From Gammaproteobacteria bacterium (GTDB lineage Bacteria; Pseudomonadota; Gammaproteobacteria; GCA-001735895): DNA of 64,000 nt. Below, in pieces: positions 28,246 to 38,110 of this stretch. The notes beneath the pieces were generated by a model. The model searched no databases. It was given only the letters and a program-made list of their open reading frames with translations, and was not told the origin of the DNA. The DNA is taken from the NCBI GenBank assembly GCA_024638385.1, contig JAHEKJ010000007.1, positions 1 to 64,000 of the forward strand, in the 5' to 3' direction. The number at the start of each line of letters is the position of its first letter. The first letter of the stretch is position 1. A program made the translations under genes and the position numbers.

Positions 28246-29161
28246 GGGCAGCCTCGCGCTTGAGCAGCGGGAAGCCGAGCGCTTCGCGCGCCGCGAAGTA
28301 ACTCTCGGCAACCGCGCGCGACAGCGTGCGCACCCGCAGGATGAGTCGCTGGCGTTCGGTAACCGAGATCGCGTGCCGCGCGTCGAGCAGGTTGAACGCG
28401 TGCGACGCCTTCATGACCTGCTCGTAGGCGGGCAGCGGCAACTGCTGCTCGATCAACTGCCGGCACTGGTTCTCGCAAACGTCGAACCAGTGGAACAGCG
28501 CGTCGGTATCGGCGAACTCGAAATTGTAGGCCGATTGCTCGACCTCGTTTTGATGATAGATATCGCCGTAGGTCAGGACGCCGTCCGGCCCGCGGTTCCA
28601 GGCCAGGTCGAACAGGCTGTCGACGCCCTGCAGGTACATCGCCAGGCGCTCGATGCCGTAGGTAATCTCGCCCGACACCGGCCGGCACTCGAGACCGCCG
28701 ACCTGCTGAAAATAGGTGAACTGGGTGACTTCCATGCCGTTGAGCCAGACTTCCCAGCCGAGACCCCAGGCACCGAGTGTCGGCGATTCCCAGTCGTCCT
28801 CGACGAAGCGGACGTCGTGTACCTGCAGGTCGAAACCGAGGCGCTCGAGCGAGCCGAGGTAGACTTCCTGGAAATCGTCCGGCGACGGCTTGAGCAGAAC
28901 CTGGAACTGGAAATAGTGCTGCAACCGGTTCGGATTCTCGCCGTAGCGCCCGTCGGTCGGACGCCGGCTCGGCTGCACGTAGGCCGCGCGCCAGGGTTCC
29001 GGGCCGATTGCGCGAATGAAGGTCGCCGGATGGAAGGTTCCGGCGCCGACCTCCATGTCGAGCGGCTGCAGGACTACGCAGCCCTGCTCGGCCCAGTAAG
29101 CCTGCAAGGTCTGGATCAGGCCCTGGAAGGTGGTCAGATCGGTCGCGGGGTCGTCGCTCAT
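28238..29161 (-). CDS. glyQ: Glycyl-tRNA synthetase alpha subunit
   Basis: Catalytic class II subunit that makes glycyl-adenylate. It has 307 residues from ATG 29161, beginning [16 protein letters not shown]. Recognisable blocks are [41 protein letters not shown] and [14 protein letters not shown]. It is divergent from the membrane protein gene at 29291, and the roughly 130 bp spacer must hold both promoters; none stands out. Confidence 0.96.
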   Translation of the reverse strand: MSDDPATDLTTFQGLIQTLQAYWAEQGCVVLQPLDMEVGAGTFHPATFIRAIGPEPWRAAYVQPSRRPTDGRYGENPNRLQHYFQFQVLLKPSPDDFQEVYLGSLERLGFDLQVHDVRFVEDDWESPTLGAWGLGWEVWLNGMEVTQFTYFQQVGGLECRPVSGEITYGIERLAMYLQGVDSLFDLAWNRGPDGVLTYGDIYHQNEVEQSAYNFEFADTDALFHWFDVCENQCRQLIEQQLPLPAYEQVMKASHAFNLLDARHAISVTERQRLILRVRTLSRAVAESYFAAREALGFPLLKREAAHD

Positions 29162-29290
29162 TAACGCTGCCGGCCAAAAGGCGTGATTATAACCAACTGC
29201 GACGTTTCCACTAGCCTGCGTTTGCCGCCGCCGCGCTGCCGGTCGCCGCGCGCCTGCTCGCGGCATATTGTGTTGCCTCCGGAAGCGGCT

Positions 29291-29824
29291 ATGATGTCAT
29301 TCATGCAAGGCCTGTTGATTCCATGGCTTGAGAGTCTCAAGCATTACGCGTACATGTGCCTGTTACTCTCGAGTCCCGAGCGCCTGCCCTACGCTCCGCA
29401 AGCGACGCTGCTGACGATCTTCGTCTACTTTGCCGTCGGCCTGCTGCTGATCGACGCGCAGCAGGGCGCGGCCGCGATCGGCGGGCAGATCCTGCTCGAG
29501 ATTTCGATGCTCGGAGTGATGGCCTACATCGGACTAAACCTGAAGGGCCTGCTGCCGCGCTGGCAGCAAACCTTCTCGGCGCTGGTCGGCATCAATCTCG
29601 TCATCACCGCGGTGTCGATCCCGCTGCGCAGCGTCCTCGACATCGACAGCAGCGAGCCGAACCGTCCGCTGCTGTACCTGACGCTGTTGCTGCTGGTCTG
29701 GAACCTCGCGGTGGTCTCGCTGATATTCCGCCGCGCCTTCGAAATTTCGGTGCAGCTATCGGCTATGATTGCTTTCAGCTATTTCGTCGTCTACCAAATC
29801 GTCAGCGTCTGGTTCTACACGTGA
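29291..29824 (+). CDS. Four-helix membrane protein of unknown function upstream of mpl
   Basis: A 177-residue inner-membrane protein with about four to five helices ([73 protein letters not shown]). Starts at 29291, 29294 and 29303 are possible; GGAAG lies 5 nt before the first. Its TGA is shared with the GTG start of mpl (GTGA), so translation is coupled. No family is recognised; it may serve cell-wall recycling or simply ride on the operon. Confidence 0.7.
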   Translation: MMSFMQGLLIPWLESLKHYAYMCLLLSSPERLPYAPQATLLTIFVYFAVGLLLIDAQQGAAAIGGQILLEISMLGVMAYIGLNLKGLLPRWQQTFSALVGINLVITAVSIPLRSVLDIDSSEPNRPLLYLTLLLLVWNLAVVSLIFRRAFEISVQLSAMIAFSYFVVYQIVSVWFYT

Positions 29825-31164
29825 AGGTCTACATTCTCGGCATCTGCGGCACTTTCATGGCCGGCCTCGCGCTGATCGCGCGCGAACTCGGTCACGCGGT
29901 CGAAGGCTCGGACGCGAAGGTTTACCCGCCGATGAGTACGCAACTCGCCGACGCCGGCATTCGCGTGCACGAGGGCTATGACGCCGCCAGCCTGCCCGAT
30001 GATTGCGACCTGTTCGTCGTCGGCAACGCGATCACCCGCGGCAACTCCCAGTTCGAGGCCATCCTCGAGCGGGGCTGGCGCTATACCTCCGGCCCGCAAT
30101 GGCTACATGAGCAGGTCTTGCACGACCGCTGGGTGCTCGCCGTCGCCGGCACCCACGGCAAGACCACGACCAGCAGCATGCTCGCGTGGATCCTCGAATA
30201 CGCCGGGCTCGAGCCGGGATTCCTGATCGGCGGCCGGCCCGCCAACTTCGCCGCGTCGGCGCGGCTCGGCAAGCAACCGTTTTTCGTCATCGAAGCCGAC
30301 GAGTACGATTCGGCTTTGTTCGACAAGCGTTCGAAGTTTGTCCACTACCACCCGCGCACGCTGATCCTGAACAACCTCGAATTCGATCACGCCGACATCT
30401 TCGACGATCTCGACGCGATAAAACGCCAGTTCCATCACCTCGTGCGCACGCTGCCGGCAAGCGCGCAGATCGTCGTCAACGCCGACGACCCGGCGCTGCG
30501 CGAGGTTATCGAGATGGGCTGCTGGAGCGAACTGTATCGTCTGTCGGCGCGCGGCGACGATGCCGACGCCCGGCTCGACGCCGATGCCGGCCTGCAACTG
30601 CGCGGCTCCGCACAAGTCCACCGCATCGAGCTCGCGCAACCCGGCGAATTCAATCGCGTGAACGCGGCCGCCGCGATCATCGCCGCGCGCCATGCCGGCG
30701 TCGAGGTCGAGACCTCGCTTGCGGCGCTGACCGAATTCGCCGGCGTGCGCCGGCGCCAGGAACTCATCGCCGAGATCGGCGGCGTGCGCGTGATCGACGA
30801 TTTCGCCCACCATCCGACCGCGATCGCGCTGACCCTCGAGGCACTCAGGCCGATCACCGAGGGCCGCCTGATCGCGGTCGTCGACATTCGCTCGAACACG
30901 ATGAAGATGGGCGCGCACGCGGAGCAACTCGGTCGGTCGCTGGCCGCCGCCGACCTGGTGTTACTGTGCGAAACGCCCGGAATCGCGTGGGATATCGCGA
31001 AAATGGCGCAAACTGCGCCTACAATAGTAGAGGTAAAAGCCGATACGCAGCAGATCGTCGATCATCTGTCGCAGCACTGTCAGACCGGAGATCAAATCGT
31101 TATCATGAGCAACGGCGGCTTCGACAATATTCATCAACGCCTCGTGCAAGCGTTGGCAGGTTAG
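29821..31164 (+). CDS. mpl: UDP-N-acetylmuramate:L-alanyl-gamma-D-glutamyl-meso-diaminopimelate ligase
   Basis: Mur-family ligase that reattaches the recycled tripeptide to UDP-MurNAc in the cytosol. It has 447 residues from the GTG at 29821 ([24 protein letters not shown]), the usual length. The ATP site is VAGTHGKTTTSSMLAWILE, followed by IEADEYDSALFDKRSKFVHY, NNLEFDHADIF and DDFAHHPTAIALTLEALR. It is downstream of a coupled membrane protein and 9 bp before the kinase gene. Confidence 0.95.
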   Translation: MKVYILGICGTFMAGLALIARELGHAVEGSDAKVYPPMSTQLADAGIRVHEGYDAASLPDDCDLFVVGNAITRGNSQFEAILERGWRYTSGPQWLHEQVLHDRWVLAVAGTHGKTTTSSMLAWILEYAGLEPGFLIGGRPANFAASARLGKQPFFVIEADEYDSALFDKRSKFVHYHPRTLILNNLEFDHADIFDDLDAIKRQFHHLVRTLPASAQIVVNADDPALREVIEMGCWSELYRLSARGDDADARLDADAGLQLRGSAQVHRIELAQPGEFNRVNAAAAIIAARHAGVEVETSLAALTEFAGVRRRQELIAEIGGVRVIDDFAHHPTAIALTLEALRPITEGRLIAVVDIRSNTMKMGAHAEQLGRSLAAADLVLLCETPGIAWDIAKMAQTAPTIVEVKADTQQIVDHLSQHCQTGDQIVIMSNGGFDNIHQRLVQALAG

Positions 31165-31173
31165 CATCCGAGC

Positions 31174-32487
31174 ATGTCAGAACCTTCGCACCGATTGACC
31201 AAGATCGCCAAGTACGAGATCAAGCGACGCCTCGGCCGCGGCGCGATGGGCGTCGTCTACGAGGCTTTCGATCCGTTCGTCCAGCGCACGGTTGCGATCA
31301 AGGTCGCGCACTCGGCCGGCGACCTGGATCCGGCGACGCGGCAGAAGCTGCGCGAAGCCTTTTTCGCCGAAGTCTACAGCGCCGGGCGCATGCACCACCC
31401 GTCGGTCGTCAGCGTCTACGACGCCGGCCAGGAAGACGACCTGAACTACATCGTCATGGAATTCGTCGACGGCGTGACGCTGCAGGAATACGTCACCGGC
31501 GGCAAGACGCTCAAGCCCGGCCAGGTCGTCGACGTGATCTACCAGTGCGCCAAGGGCCTCGACTACGTGCATCGCGAGGGCATCATCCACCGCGACCTGA
31601 AGCCCGGCAATATCATGTTGAGCAACGAGGGCGAGGTCAAGATCATGGATTTCAGCATCGCCCATGTCGACGTCGGTTTCGAGGGCCACGACACCGAGGT
31701 CCAGGGGTCGCCGATGTACATGCCGCCGGAACAGTTGACCGAGGAAAAGCGCCTGGTCGCGCAGTCCGATATCTATTCGCTCGGCGCGGTCATGTACGCG
31801 CTGCTCGCGCGGCGCACGCCGTACAAGGCGTCGAGCCTCGAGTCGCTGATCTACAAGATCACCAACATCGATCCGGAACCGGTCACCCAGGTCAATCCCG
31901 AAGTCCCGGCGCATATCGCCGGCATCGTCGAAAAGGCGATGCAGAAAATCATCTACGACCGCTACGAGTCCGCCTACCTGCTGGCCAAGGACCTGTCGAC
32001 CGCCTTCGGCCGCCTGCGCGGCGTCGGCGAGCGCATCGACATGCAGGAAAAATGGAAGACGCTGCGCTACCTGGCGTTCTTCAAGGACTTCAGCGACGAC
32101 GAGATCACCGAGGTCGTCAACGCCAGCGAATGGAAGGATTTCGAGAAGGGCGACACCATTGTCACCGAGGGCGAGCAGGAAACCGCGTTCTACATCATCG
32201 CCAAGGGCGGCGTCGAGGTGGTCAAGGACGGCCGGATCGTCGGCATGATGAAACAGGGCGACTGTTTCGGCGAGATCGCGTTCCTCACCCAGCAACCGCG
32301 CAACGCGACCATCGTCGCGCGCACCGACGTGTCGCTGATGAGCGTCAGCAACTCGCTGATGGAGCAGGCGTCGACCGAAACCCAGCTGCGCTACTACCGC
32401 ATCTTCCTCGAGAACCTGATCGCGCGCCTGTCGCAGGCGACCGACAAGCTGGTCGAAGCCGAGAAAGCCATCTCGTCCGGCACATGA
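31174..32487 (+). CDS. Ser/Thr protein kinase fused to a cyclic-nucleotide-binding domain
   Basis: A 437-residue cytosolic protein. The Hanks-type kinase domain (14-275) has the G-loop GRGAMG (21-26), Lys43 (VAIK), catalytic HRDLKPGN (139-146), then D159-F-S161 instead of DFG, and MPPE and SDIYSLG. The magnesium-binding Asp is kept. The C-terminal cNMP domain (about 295-400) has GDTIVTEGEQETAFYIIAKG and the phosphate cassette FGEIAFLTQQPRNATI with Arg376. There is no transmembrane helix. The arrangement is reminiscent of eukaryotic PKG with the order reversed. It is co-transcribed with mpl and ubiX. Confidence 0.9.
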   Translation: MSEPSHRLTKIAKYEIKRRLGRGAMGVVYEAFDPFVQRTVAIKVAHSAGDLDPATRQKLREAFFAEVYSAGRMHHPSVVSVYDAGQEDDLNYIVMEFVDGVTLQEYVTGGKTLKPGQVVDVIYQCAKGLDYVHREGIIHRDLKPGNIMLSNEGEVKIMDFSIAHVDVGFEGHDTEVQGSPMYMPPEQLTEEKRLVAQSDIYSLGAVMYALLARRTPYKASSLESLIYKITNIDPEPVTQVNPEVPAHIAGIVEKAMQKIIYDRYESAYLLAKDLSTAFGRLRGVGERIDMQEKWKTLRYLAFFKDFSDDEITEVVNASEWKDFEKGDTIVTEGEQETAFYIIAKGGVEVVKDGRIVGMMKQGDCFGEIAFLTQQPRNATIVARTDVSLMSVSNSLMEQASTETQLRYYRIFLENLIARLSQATDKLVEAEKAISSGT

Positions 32488-33101
32488 AACCGGCAACCGT
32501 CACGCTGGCGATGACCGGCGCCTCGGGCGCGCCCTACGCGCTGCGCCTGTTCGAATGCCTGCTGCGCGACGGCATTCGCGTGCAGTTCATCACGTCGCAG
32601 CCGGGGCAGATCGTGCTCGGCATGGAAACCGATCTCAAACTCACCGGTGCGCCGCAAAAGATGCGCCAGCGGCTGGCCGCGCACTTCGACGCGAAACCGG
32701 AGCTCGTCGAGGTATACGCGAAAGACCAGTGGACCGCGCCGCCGGCCAGCGGCTCGTCGGTCGCCGACGCGATGGTGGTCTGCCCGTGCAGCATGGGCAG
32801 CCTCGCCGCGATCGCGGCCGGTACCAGTGAAAATCTCATTCACCGCGCCGCCGACGTCGCGATCAAGGAGCACAAGCCGTTGATCCTGGTGCCCCGGGAA
32901 ACGCCTTTCTCGGCGATCCATCTCGACAACATGCTGCGCCTCGCGCGTCTCGGCGTCGTGATCCTGCCGCCGAACCCGGGGTTCTACCACGGCGTGAGCT
33001 CGGTCGCCGAGCTCGTCGATTTCGTCGTCGCGCGCATCCTCGACCGGCTCGGGATCGACAACGACCTTTCGCCCCGCTGGGGATCCGACGACCGGGAATG
33101 A
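32484..33101 (+). CDS. ubiX: Flavin prenyltransferase UbiX
   Basis: Prenylates FMN to the cofactor of the UbiD decarboxylase, needed for ubiquinone. It has 205 residues: VTLAMTGASGAPYALRLFEC (Rossmann-like FMN site), VVCPCSMGSLAAIAAG with the active-site Ser, PLILVPRETPFSAIHLDNM and a final helix. It starts at an ATGA overlap with the kinase stop and overlaps the LON-like gene in the same way. The coupling to a protein kinase is unexpected. Confidence 0.95.
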   Translation: MKPATVTLAMTGASGAPYALRLFECLLRDGIRVQFITSQPGQIVLGMETDLKLTGAPQKMRQRLAAHFDAKPELVEVYAKDQWTAPPASGSSVADAMVVCPCSMGSLAAIAAGTSENLIHRAADVAIKEHKPLILVPRETPFSAIHLDNMLRLARLGVVILPPNPGFYHGVSSVAELVDFVVARILDRLGIDNDLSPRWGSDDRE

Positions 33102-33715
33102 CGCCGGCGATGGCCGCAGAGATTCCACTGTTCCCGCTCAAGACCGTGCTGCTGCCCGGCAACACGCTGGTACTCAAGATATTCGAACCGCGCTACCTCG
33201 ACATGGTCGCCGCCTGCCTGCGCGAAGACAGCGAGTTCGGCGTCGTGCTGATTTACCGGGGCGACGAAACCGGCGTCGGCGCCGACATCTACTCGATCGG
33301 CACGACGGCCCGCATTCGCGACTGGGAAAACCGCGCCGACGGAATCCTGTCGATTACCGCCGAGAGCATCGACCGGTTCGAGATCCGCTCGACGCGAACC
33401 GAGACCAACGGCTTGCTGCGCGCCGACATCGCGCGACTCGACGACGACGCCGCCGGCGCGGAGATACCGGACCAGTTTTACTACATGCGCGAACTGCTCG
33501 AGCACATCAGCGCGCAGGCCGGCAAGCCGGCCGATGACGCCCGCTCGTTCTCCGCTACCCTCTTTCGGCTGATCTACCTGCTACCGCTGGAAACCAATCT
33601 CAAGCAGCGCCTGCTCGAGATCGACGACGCCAACGACCGCGCGATGATCCTGCATGCCGAACTGATCCGCCTCGGCGTGATTCAATACGTCAAGCCCGAG
33701 GCGGCCAACGAGTAG
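33098..33715 (+). CDS. LON substrate-binding domain protein
   Basis: A 205-residue stand-alone LON N-terminal domain (PF02190 type): IPLFPLKTVLLPGNTLVLKIFEPRYLDMVAACL at the start, then the FGVV beta strand and a helical tail ending LGVIQYVKP. It has no ATPase or protease part. Such proteins are common in gammaproteobacteria next to mpl/ubiX-type genes, with unknown function, and may bind unfolded segments. It overlaps ubiX by ATGA. Confidence 0.85.
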   Translation: MTPAMAAEIPLFPLKTVLLPGNTLVLKIFEPRYLDMVAACLREDSEFGVVLIYRGDETGVGADIYSIGTTARIRDWENRADGILSITAESIDRFEIRSTRTETNGLLRADIARLDDDAAGAEIPDQFYYMRELLEHISAQAGKPADDARSFSATLFRLIYLLPLETNLKQRLLEIDDANDRAMILHAELIRLGVIQYVKPEAANE

Positions 33716-33778
33716 GGTTCCAATTACCCGGTGGCGAGCTTAAACTGCACCCGATCGAAACCCGGGAGATTCCCCACA

Positions 33779-34342
33779 ATGAAAACCCTGGTGCTCGCTG
33801 TCGGCCTGATGTTGACGACCGGCTTCGCGCTGGCCGCCGAAAAAGCCGGCGTCTCGGTCGACGACGAAATCAAGACCGCGACCGGCCAGACACTGATTCT
33901 GAACGGCCAGGGATTACGCGAAAAGCTGTGGATCGACGTCTACGTCGGCTCACTCTACCTGCCCGCCCGATCGAGCGACGTCGCCGAAATCCTGTCCCGG
34001 CCGGGCCCGTGGCGAGTACAACTCGATTTCATCTACAAGGAGGTTTCCCGGGAGCAGATTCTCGAGGGCTGGCGCGAAGGTTTCGAGAATAACCAGAGCG
34101 TCGCGACGCTCGAGAAACTGCGCCCACGGATCGAGCAATTCAACGCCTACTTCGGCGAGAGCGCGGTGGCCGGCGATCGCCTGCTATTCGAATACGTGCC
34201 GACGATCGGCACCCGCGTCAACAAAAACGGCCAACCGATAGGCGTGATTCCGGGCGAGGACTTCGCCAACGCGCTGCTCGAGATCTGGCTCGGCAACAAG
34301 CCCGCCGACAAGGGCCTGAAGCGCGGCATGCTCGGGCTGTAG
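33779..34342 (+). CDS. Secreted chalcone isomerase-like protein
   Basis: A 187-residue periplasmic protein: signal peptide MKTLVLAVGLMLTTGFALA, then a chalcone-isomerase-like fold (LILNGQGLREKLWIDVYVGSLYLPA, GWREGFENN, FGESAVAGDRLLFEYVPTIGTRV). GGGAGA precedes the ATG at 33779. Bacterial members are thought to bind lipophilic ligands rather than flavonoids. It is 63 bp after the LON-like gene and convergent with hemL. Confidence 0.75.
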   Translation: MKTLVLAVGLMLTTGFALAAEKAGVSVDDEIKTATGQTLILNGQGLREKLWIDVYVGSLYLPARSSDVAEILSRPGPWRVQLDFIYKEVSREQILEGWREGFENNQSVATLEKLRPRIEQFNAYFGESAVAGDRLLFEYVPTIGTRVNKNGQPIGVIPGEDFANALLEIWLGNKPADKGLKRGMLGL

Positions 34343-34349
34343 CGGCCGG

Positions 34350-35630
34350 CTACAGCGTCGCGAAGGTCGCCGCCGCGGCCTCGACCGTTTGCTCGATTTC
34401 GGCGGCGCCGTGCATCGCGCCGACGAAACCCGCCTCGAAGGCCGACGGCGCGAGATAGATCCCCCGCTCCAGCATGCCGTGAAAGAACTGCCGGAAGCGC
34501 TCGACGTCGCAGGCGCAGACGTCTTTGAAGCTCGCCACCGCCGGCGCATCGGTAAAAAACAAACCGAACATCGAACCGACGCGATTGGCGCGCATCGCGA
34601 CGTCGTTGGCCTCGGCCGCCGCGAGCAGCCCGCTGACGAGACGTTCGCTGCGCTCGTCGAGCGCCTCGAAAAACCCGGGACGCGAAACAATCTCGAGATT
34701 TTTCAGGCCGGCCGCCATCGCCACCGGGTTGCCCGACAGCGTGCCGGCCTGGTAGACCGGCCCGAGCGGCGCCAACCGGTCCATGATGTCGGCCCGCCCG
34801 CCGAAAGCGCCGACCGGCATGCCGCCGCCGATGACCTTGCCGAGCGTCGTCAGGTCCGGGCGGATGCCGTAGCGCTCCTGGGCGCCGCCGAGACCGACCC
34901 GGAAACCGGTCATGACCTCGTCGAAGATCAGCACGCTGCCGGCCGCGTCACAACACTCGCGCAGCGCCTGCAGGAATCCCGCGACCGGTGGCACGCAGTT
35001 CATGTTGCCGGCAACCGGCTCGACGATGACGCAGGCGATCTGCTCGCCGATCTCGGCGAACACCTCGCGCACCTGTTCGGCGTCGTTGTAGGCGAGCGTC
35101 ACGGTGTAATCGGCGAGCGCGGCCGGCACCCCGGGCGAACTCGGCACGCCGAGCGTCAGCGCGCCGGAACCGGCCTTGACCAGCAGCGAGTCGCCGTGGC
35201 CGTGGTAGCAGCCCTCGAACTTGACGATCTTGTCGCGCCCGGTATAGCCGCGCGCGAGGCGGATCGCGCTCATCGTCGCCTCGGTGCCGGAATTGGTCAT
35301 GCGCAGCAGGTCGAGGCTCGGCATCACCGCGCAGATGCGCTCGGCGAGTTCGACCTCGAGCGCGCAGGGCGCGCCGAAACTCAGGCCGCGGGCCGCGGTT
35401 TCGACCACCGCGCCGACGATTTCGGGATGCGCGTGGCCGGTGATCATCGGCCCCCAGGAACCGACGTAGTCGATATAGCGCTTGCCGTCGACGTCGATCA
35501 GGCAGGCGCCCTCGGCGCGGGCGATGAACGGCGGCGTGCCGCCGACCGCCTTGAACGCGCGCACCGGCGAATTGACGCCGCCGGGGATGACCCGCACGGC
35601 GCGCTCGAAAAGTTGTTCGGACTTGGTCAT
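34350..35630 (-). CDS. hemL: Glutamate-1-semialdehyde 2,1-aminomutase
   Basis: PLP enzyme that makes 5-aminolevulinate in the C5 pathway. It has 426 residues from the ATG at 35630 ([18 protein letters not shown]). Motifs include the substrate and cofactor stretches [43 protein letters not shown] and the catalytic Lys in [18 protein letters not shown]. With hemB at 52559 this gives two steps of haem synthesis within the window. Confidence 0.96.
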   Translation of the reverse strand: MTKSEQLFERAVRVIPGGVNSPVRAFKAVGGTPPFIARAEGACLIDVDGKRYIDYVGSWGPMITGHAHPEIVGAVVETAARGLSFGAPCALEVELAERICAVMPSLDLLRMTNSGTEATMSAIRLARGYTGRDKIVKFEGCYHGHGDSLLVKAGSGALTLGVPSSPGVPAALADYTVTLAYNDAEQVREVFAEIGEQIACVIVEPVAGNMNCVPPVAGFLQALRECCDAAGSVLIFDEVMTGFRVGLGGAQERYGIRPDLTTLGKVIGGGMPVGAFGGRADIMDRLAPLGPVYQAGTLSGNPVAMAAGLKNLEIVSRPGFFEALDERSERLVSGLLAAAEANDVAMRANRVGSMFGLFFTDAPAVASFKDVCACDVERFRQFFHGMLERGIYLAPSAFEAGFVGAMHGAAEIEQTVEAAAATFATL

Positions 35631-35718
35631 GGTATCCGGGTTCGATGGAAAGGCGACACACACTATACAATAATTCGCCGCGCCTGCAGACTCGCCCGGG
35701 CTCTCGCCGGACAGGAAG

Positions 35719-36492
35719 TCAGAATTCGAAATCGTAATCCATGATCAGCGGCGCGTGGTCGGAGAAGCGCTGCGCCTTGTAGATGCGGGCGCCGCGCACG
35801 CGGTCGGCGAGCCCGGGCGTGACCACCTGGTAGTCGATGCGCCAGCCGACGTTCTTGTCCCACGACTGGCCGCGGTTGGACCACCAGGTGTACTGCTCGG
35901 GACGCGGGTCGACGACGCGAAAGGCATCGACGAAACCGACTCGCTCGAACAGGTCGCTGAGCCAGGCGCGCTCCTCGGGCAGAAAGCCCGAATTCTTCTG
36001 GTTCGAGCGCCAGTTCTTCAGATCGATTTCGCGATGTGCGATGTTCCAGTCGCCGCAAATGACGAATTCGCGCCGCTTGCGCTTGAGCGCCTGCAAATGG
36101 AGCATGAAGCGGTCGAGAAAGCGCCACTTGGATTCCTGGCGATGATCGCCCGACGAGCCCGACGGCGCGTACAGCGAAATCACCGACAGCCGTGGGAAAC
36201 GGTACTCGAGGTAGCGGCCCTCGTTGTCGAACTCGGATTCGCCGAAACCGCGTATCACCTGCAGCGGTGGGTGGCGGCTGTAGATCGCGGTGCCGGCGTA
36301 ACCCTTCTTCAGCGCATCGTAGTAGCTGCAATGATGATTTTTCGGAAAGTACGTCGATTCGTCGAGCTGCTCGACCTGCGCCTTGGTTTCCTGCACGCAG
36401 ACGATGTCGGCGCGCTGGCGCGGCAGCCAGTCGAAAAAACCCTTGCGCGCGGCCGAGCGAATACCGTTGGTGTTGATCGTGACGATGCGCAT
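35719..36492 (-). CDS. xthA: Exodeoxyribonuclease III family AP endonuclease
   Basis: A 257-residue DNA-repair nuclease cleaving abasic sites. The start at 36492 gives [20 protein letters not shown]. Catalytic features are QETK (Glu), CGDWNIAH (Asp and Asn), and the terminal [12 protein letters not shown] (Asp-His). These residues are intact, unlike in the related Crc regulator of pseudomonads, which occupies the same position next to pyrE. The gene is divergent from pyrE. Confidence 0.9.
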   Translation of the reverse strand: MRIVTINTNGIRSAARKGFFDWLPRQRADIVCVQETKAQVEQLDESTYFPKNHHCSYYDALKKGYAGTAIYSRHPPLQVIRGFGESEFDNEGRYLEYRFPRLSVISLYAPSGSSGDHRQESKWRFLDRFMLHLQALKRKRREFVICGDWNIAHREIDLKNWRSNQKNSGFLPEERAWLSDLFERVGFVDAFRVVDPRPEQYTWWSNRGQSWDKNVGWRIDYQVVTPGLADRVRGARIYKAQRFSDHAPLIMDYDFEF

Positions 36493-36567
36493 CGATAAGG
36501 GCTGCCATCCGGGAATCGAGGCGCTATGATACACGACTCCGAATCAGCGCCCGGAGCCGATACGATC

Positions 36568-37206
36568 ATGCAGGACTACCAGTCGCGTTTCGTCGAATAC
36601 TGCCTCGCCCGCGGCGTGCTGAGGTTCGGCGAATTCGAGCTCAAGTCCGGGCGCATCAGCCCCTACTTCTTCAATGCCGGCCTTTTCAACCGCGGCGCCG
36701 ACCTGGCCGCGCTGGCCGACTTCTACGCCGACGCGATCGACGCATCGGGCATCGAGTTCGACCTGCTGTTCGGTCCGGCCTACAAGGGCATTCCGCTGGC
36801 GGCGATTACCGCCGGCGCGCTCTACCGGAACTTCGGGCGCGACCTGCCCTACGCGTTCAACCGCAAGGAAGCCAAGGACCACGGCGAAGGCGGCACCACG
36901 GTCGGCGCCGAGATCGCAGGCCGCGTCATGATCATCGACGACGTCATCACGGCCGGCACCGCGATTCGCGAGGCGATCGCGCTGATCGAGGCGGCCGGCG
37001 CGCGCGTGACCGCGGTGACGATAGCGGTCGACCGGCAGGAGCGCGGCCGGGGCGAGACTTCGGCGATACAGGAGCTCGAGCAGACCGGCATCCGGGTCGT
37101 GCCGATCGTCCGCCTCGAGCATATCCTCGAGTATCTCGACGCCGCCGGCCGCGCCGGCGAACACGCGGCGATCCTGGCCTACCTCGAGCGCTACGGCAGC
37201 GGCTGA
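36568..37206 (+). CDS. pyrE: Orotate phosphoribosyltransferase
   Basis: Fifth step of UMP synthesis, making OMP from orotate and PRPP. It has 212 residues from the ATG at 36568 ([23 protein letters not shown]), with GGAGCC upstream. Motifs are the PRPP site [18 protein letters not shown], and [10 protein letters not shown] with the hood loop KDHGEGG. The divergent promoter pair with exoIII lies in about 75 bp. Confidence 0.95.
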   Translation: MQDYQSRFVEYCLARGVLRFGEFELKSGRISPYFFNAGLFNRGADLAALADFYADAIDASGIEFDLLFGPAYKGIPLAAITAGALYRNFGRDLPYAFNRKEAKDHGEGGTTVGAEIAGRVMIIDDVITAGTAIREAIALIEAAGARVTAVTIAVDRQERGRGETSAIQELEQTGIRVVPIVRLEHILEYLDAAGRAGEHAAILAYLERYGSG

Positions 37207-37261
37207 ACTCGGCCGCGCGGGACGAGTCTATAATCGGGTGATCAGCGCGAACGGAAAACCG

Positions 37262-38026
37262 ATGCTACGTTTCCTGTTGCTCGCCGGCCTGCTGGCGCTG
37301 CCGGCCCAGGCCGCCGAAACCATTACCGTCAAGAGCGGCCCGCGGCAAATAGCGGTGCTCGAACTCTACACCTCCGAAGGTTGCAGCAGCTGCCCACCGG
37401 CCGACCGCTGGCTCTCGAGAGTGATCGAACTGCCGCCGGGCGAGATCGACGTGCTGGCGCTCGGCTTTCACGTCGATTACTGGGATTATCTCGGCTGGAA
37501 GGATCGTTTCGCGAGCCGCGAGTACAGCAACCGGCAACGCCAGCTCGGCGCCAACAACCGCCAGTCGACGATCTACACCCCCGAATTTTTCGTCAACGGC
37601 CGGGAAGCCCGCGGCGCACGCAACATCCTCGACGAGATTCGCGCCGCCAATCGCGAGGCCTCGCCGCTCGACCTCGAACTCGAGGTTCGTCGCGACGGCG
37701 ACTATCTCGAGCTGATCGTCGAGACCCCCGGCCTGCGCGACGAGACCGGCGCGATCCATCACCGTTACCTGGTCTACGAGGACGACCTGTCGAGCCGGGT
37801 CGAGCGTGGCGAAAACAGCGGCGCGACGCTGCATCACCAGCGGGTCGTGCGCTACCTGAGCCGCGCCTACCGCTTGCGCGCGCGCAACCGCCACCGCATC
37901 CCGCTCGGCGCCGACTGGAACGGCGCCAGTCTCGGGGTCGCGGTGATCGCGACTTCGCCCGGCAGCGAGCGCTACTGGCAGGCCGTGCACACGCCGCTGG
38001 CGGGGCTTTTGACGGCTTCGCCGTAA
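37262..38026 (+). CDS. DUF1223 family secreted thioredoxin-like protein
   Basis: A 254-residue protein with a signal peptide (MLRFLLLAGLLALPAQAAE). The N-terminal thioredoxin-like domain carries the motif LYTSEGCSSCPPAD, in which Cys-Ser-Ser-Cys is the redox pair, followed by FHVDYWDYLGWKD and TPEFFVNG. The C-terminal beta domain is of unknown role. GGAAA lies before the ATG at 37262; an in-frame GTG at 37238 is less likely. It probably acts in periplasmic thiol chemistry. Confidence 0.85.
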   Translation: MLRFLLLAGLLALPAQAAETITVKSGPRQIAVLELYTSEGCSSCPPADRWLSRVIELPPGEIDVLALGFHVDYWDYLGWKDRFASREYSNRQRQLGANNRQSTIYTPEFFVNGREARGARNILDEIRAANREASPLDLELEVRRDGDYLELIVETPGLRDETGAIHHRYLVYEDDLSSRVERGENSGATLHHQRVVRYLSRAYRLRARNRHRIPLGADWNGASLGVAVIATSPGSERYWQAVHTPLAGLLTASP

Positions 38027-38110
38027 GCCGCATTCCATGCAATATCGCGCAATATAAACTATTATGGCCGATACGATCGCCGCTCGCCGCGCGATCACGG
38101 CAAAGACGAT

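Noticed and set aside
30186-33101. Plus-strand open frame of about 970 residues over mpl and the kinase
   Set aside because: Only its last part (from 32484) is real, as UbiX. The upstream portion is an out-of-frame Arg-rich read of mpl and the kinase.
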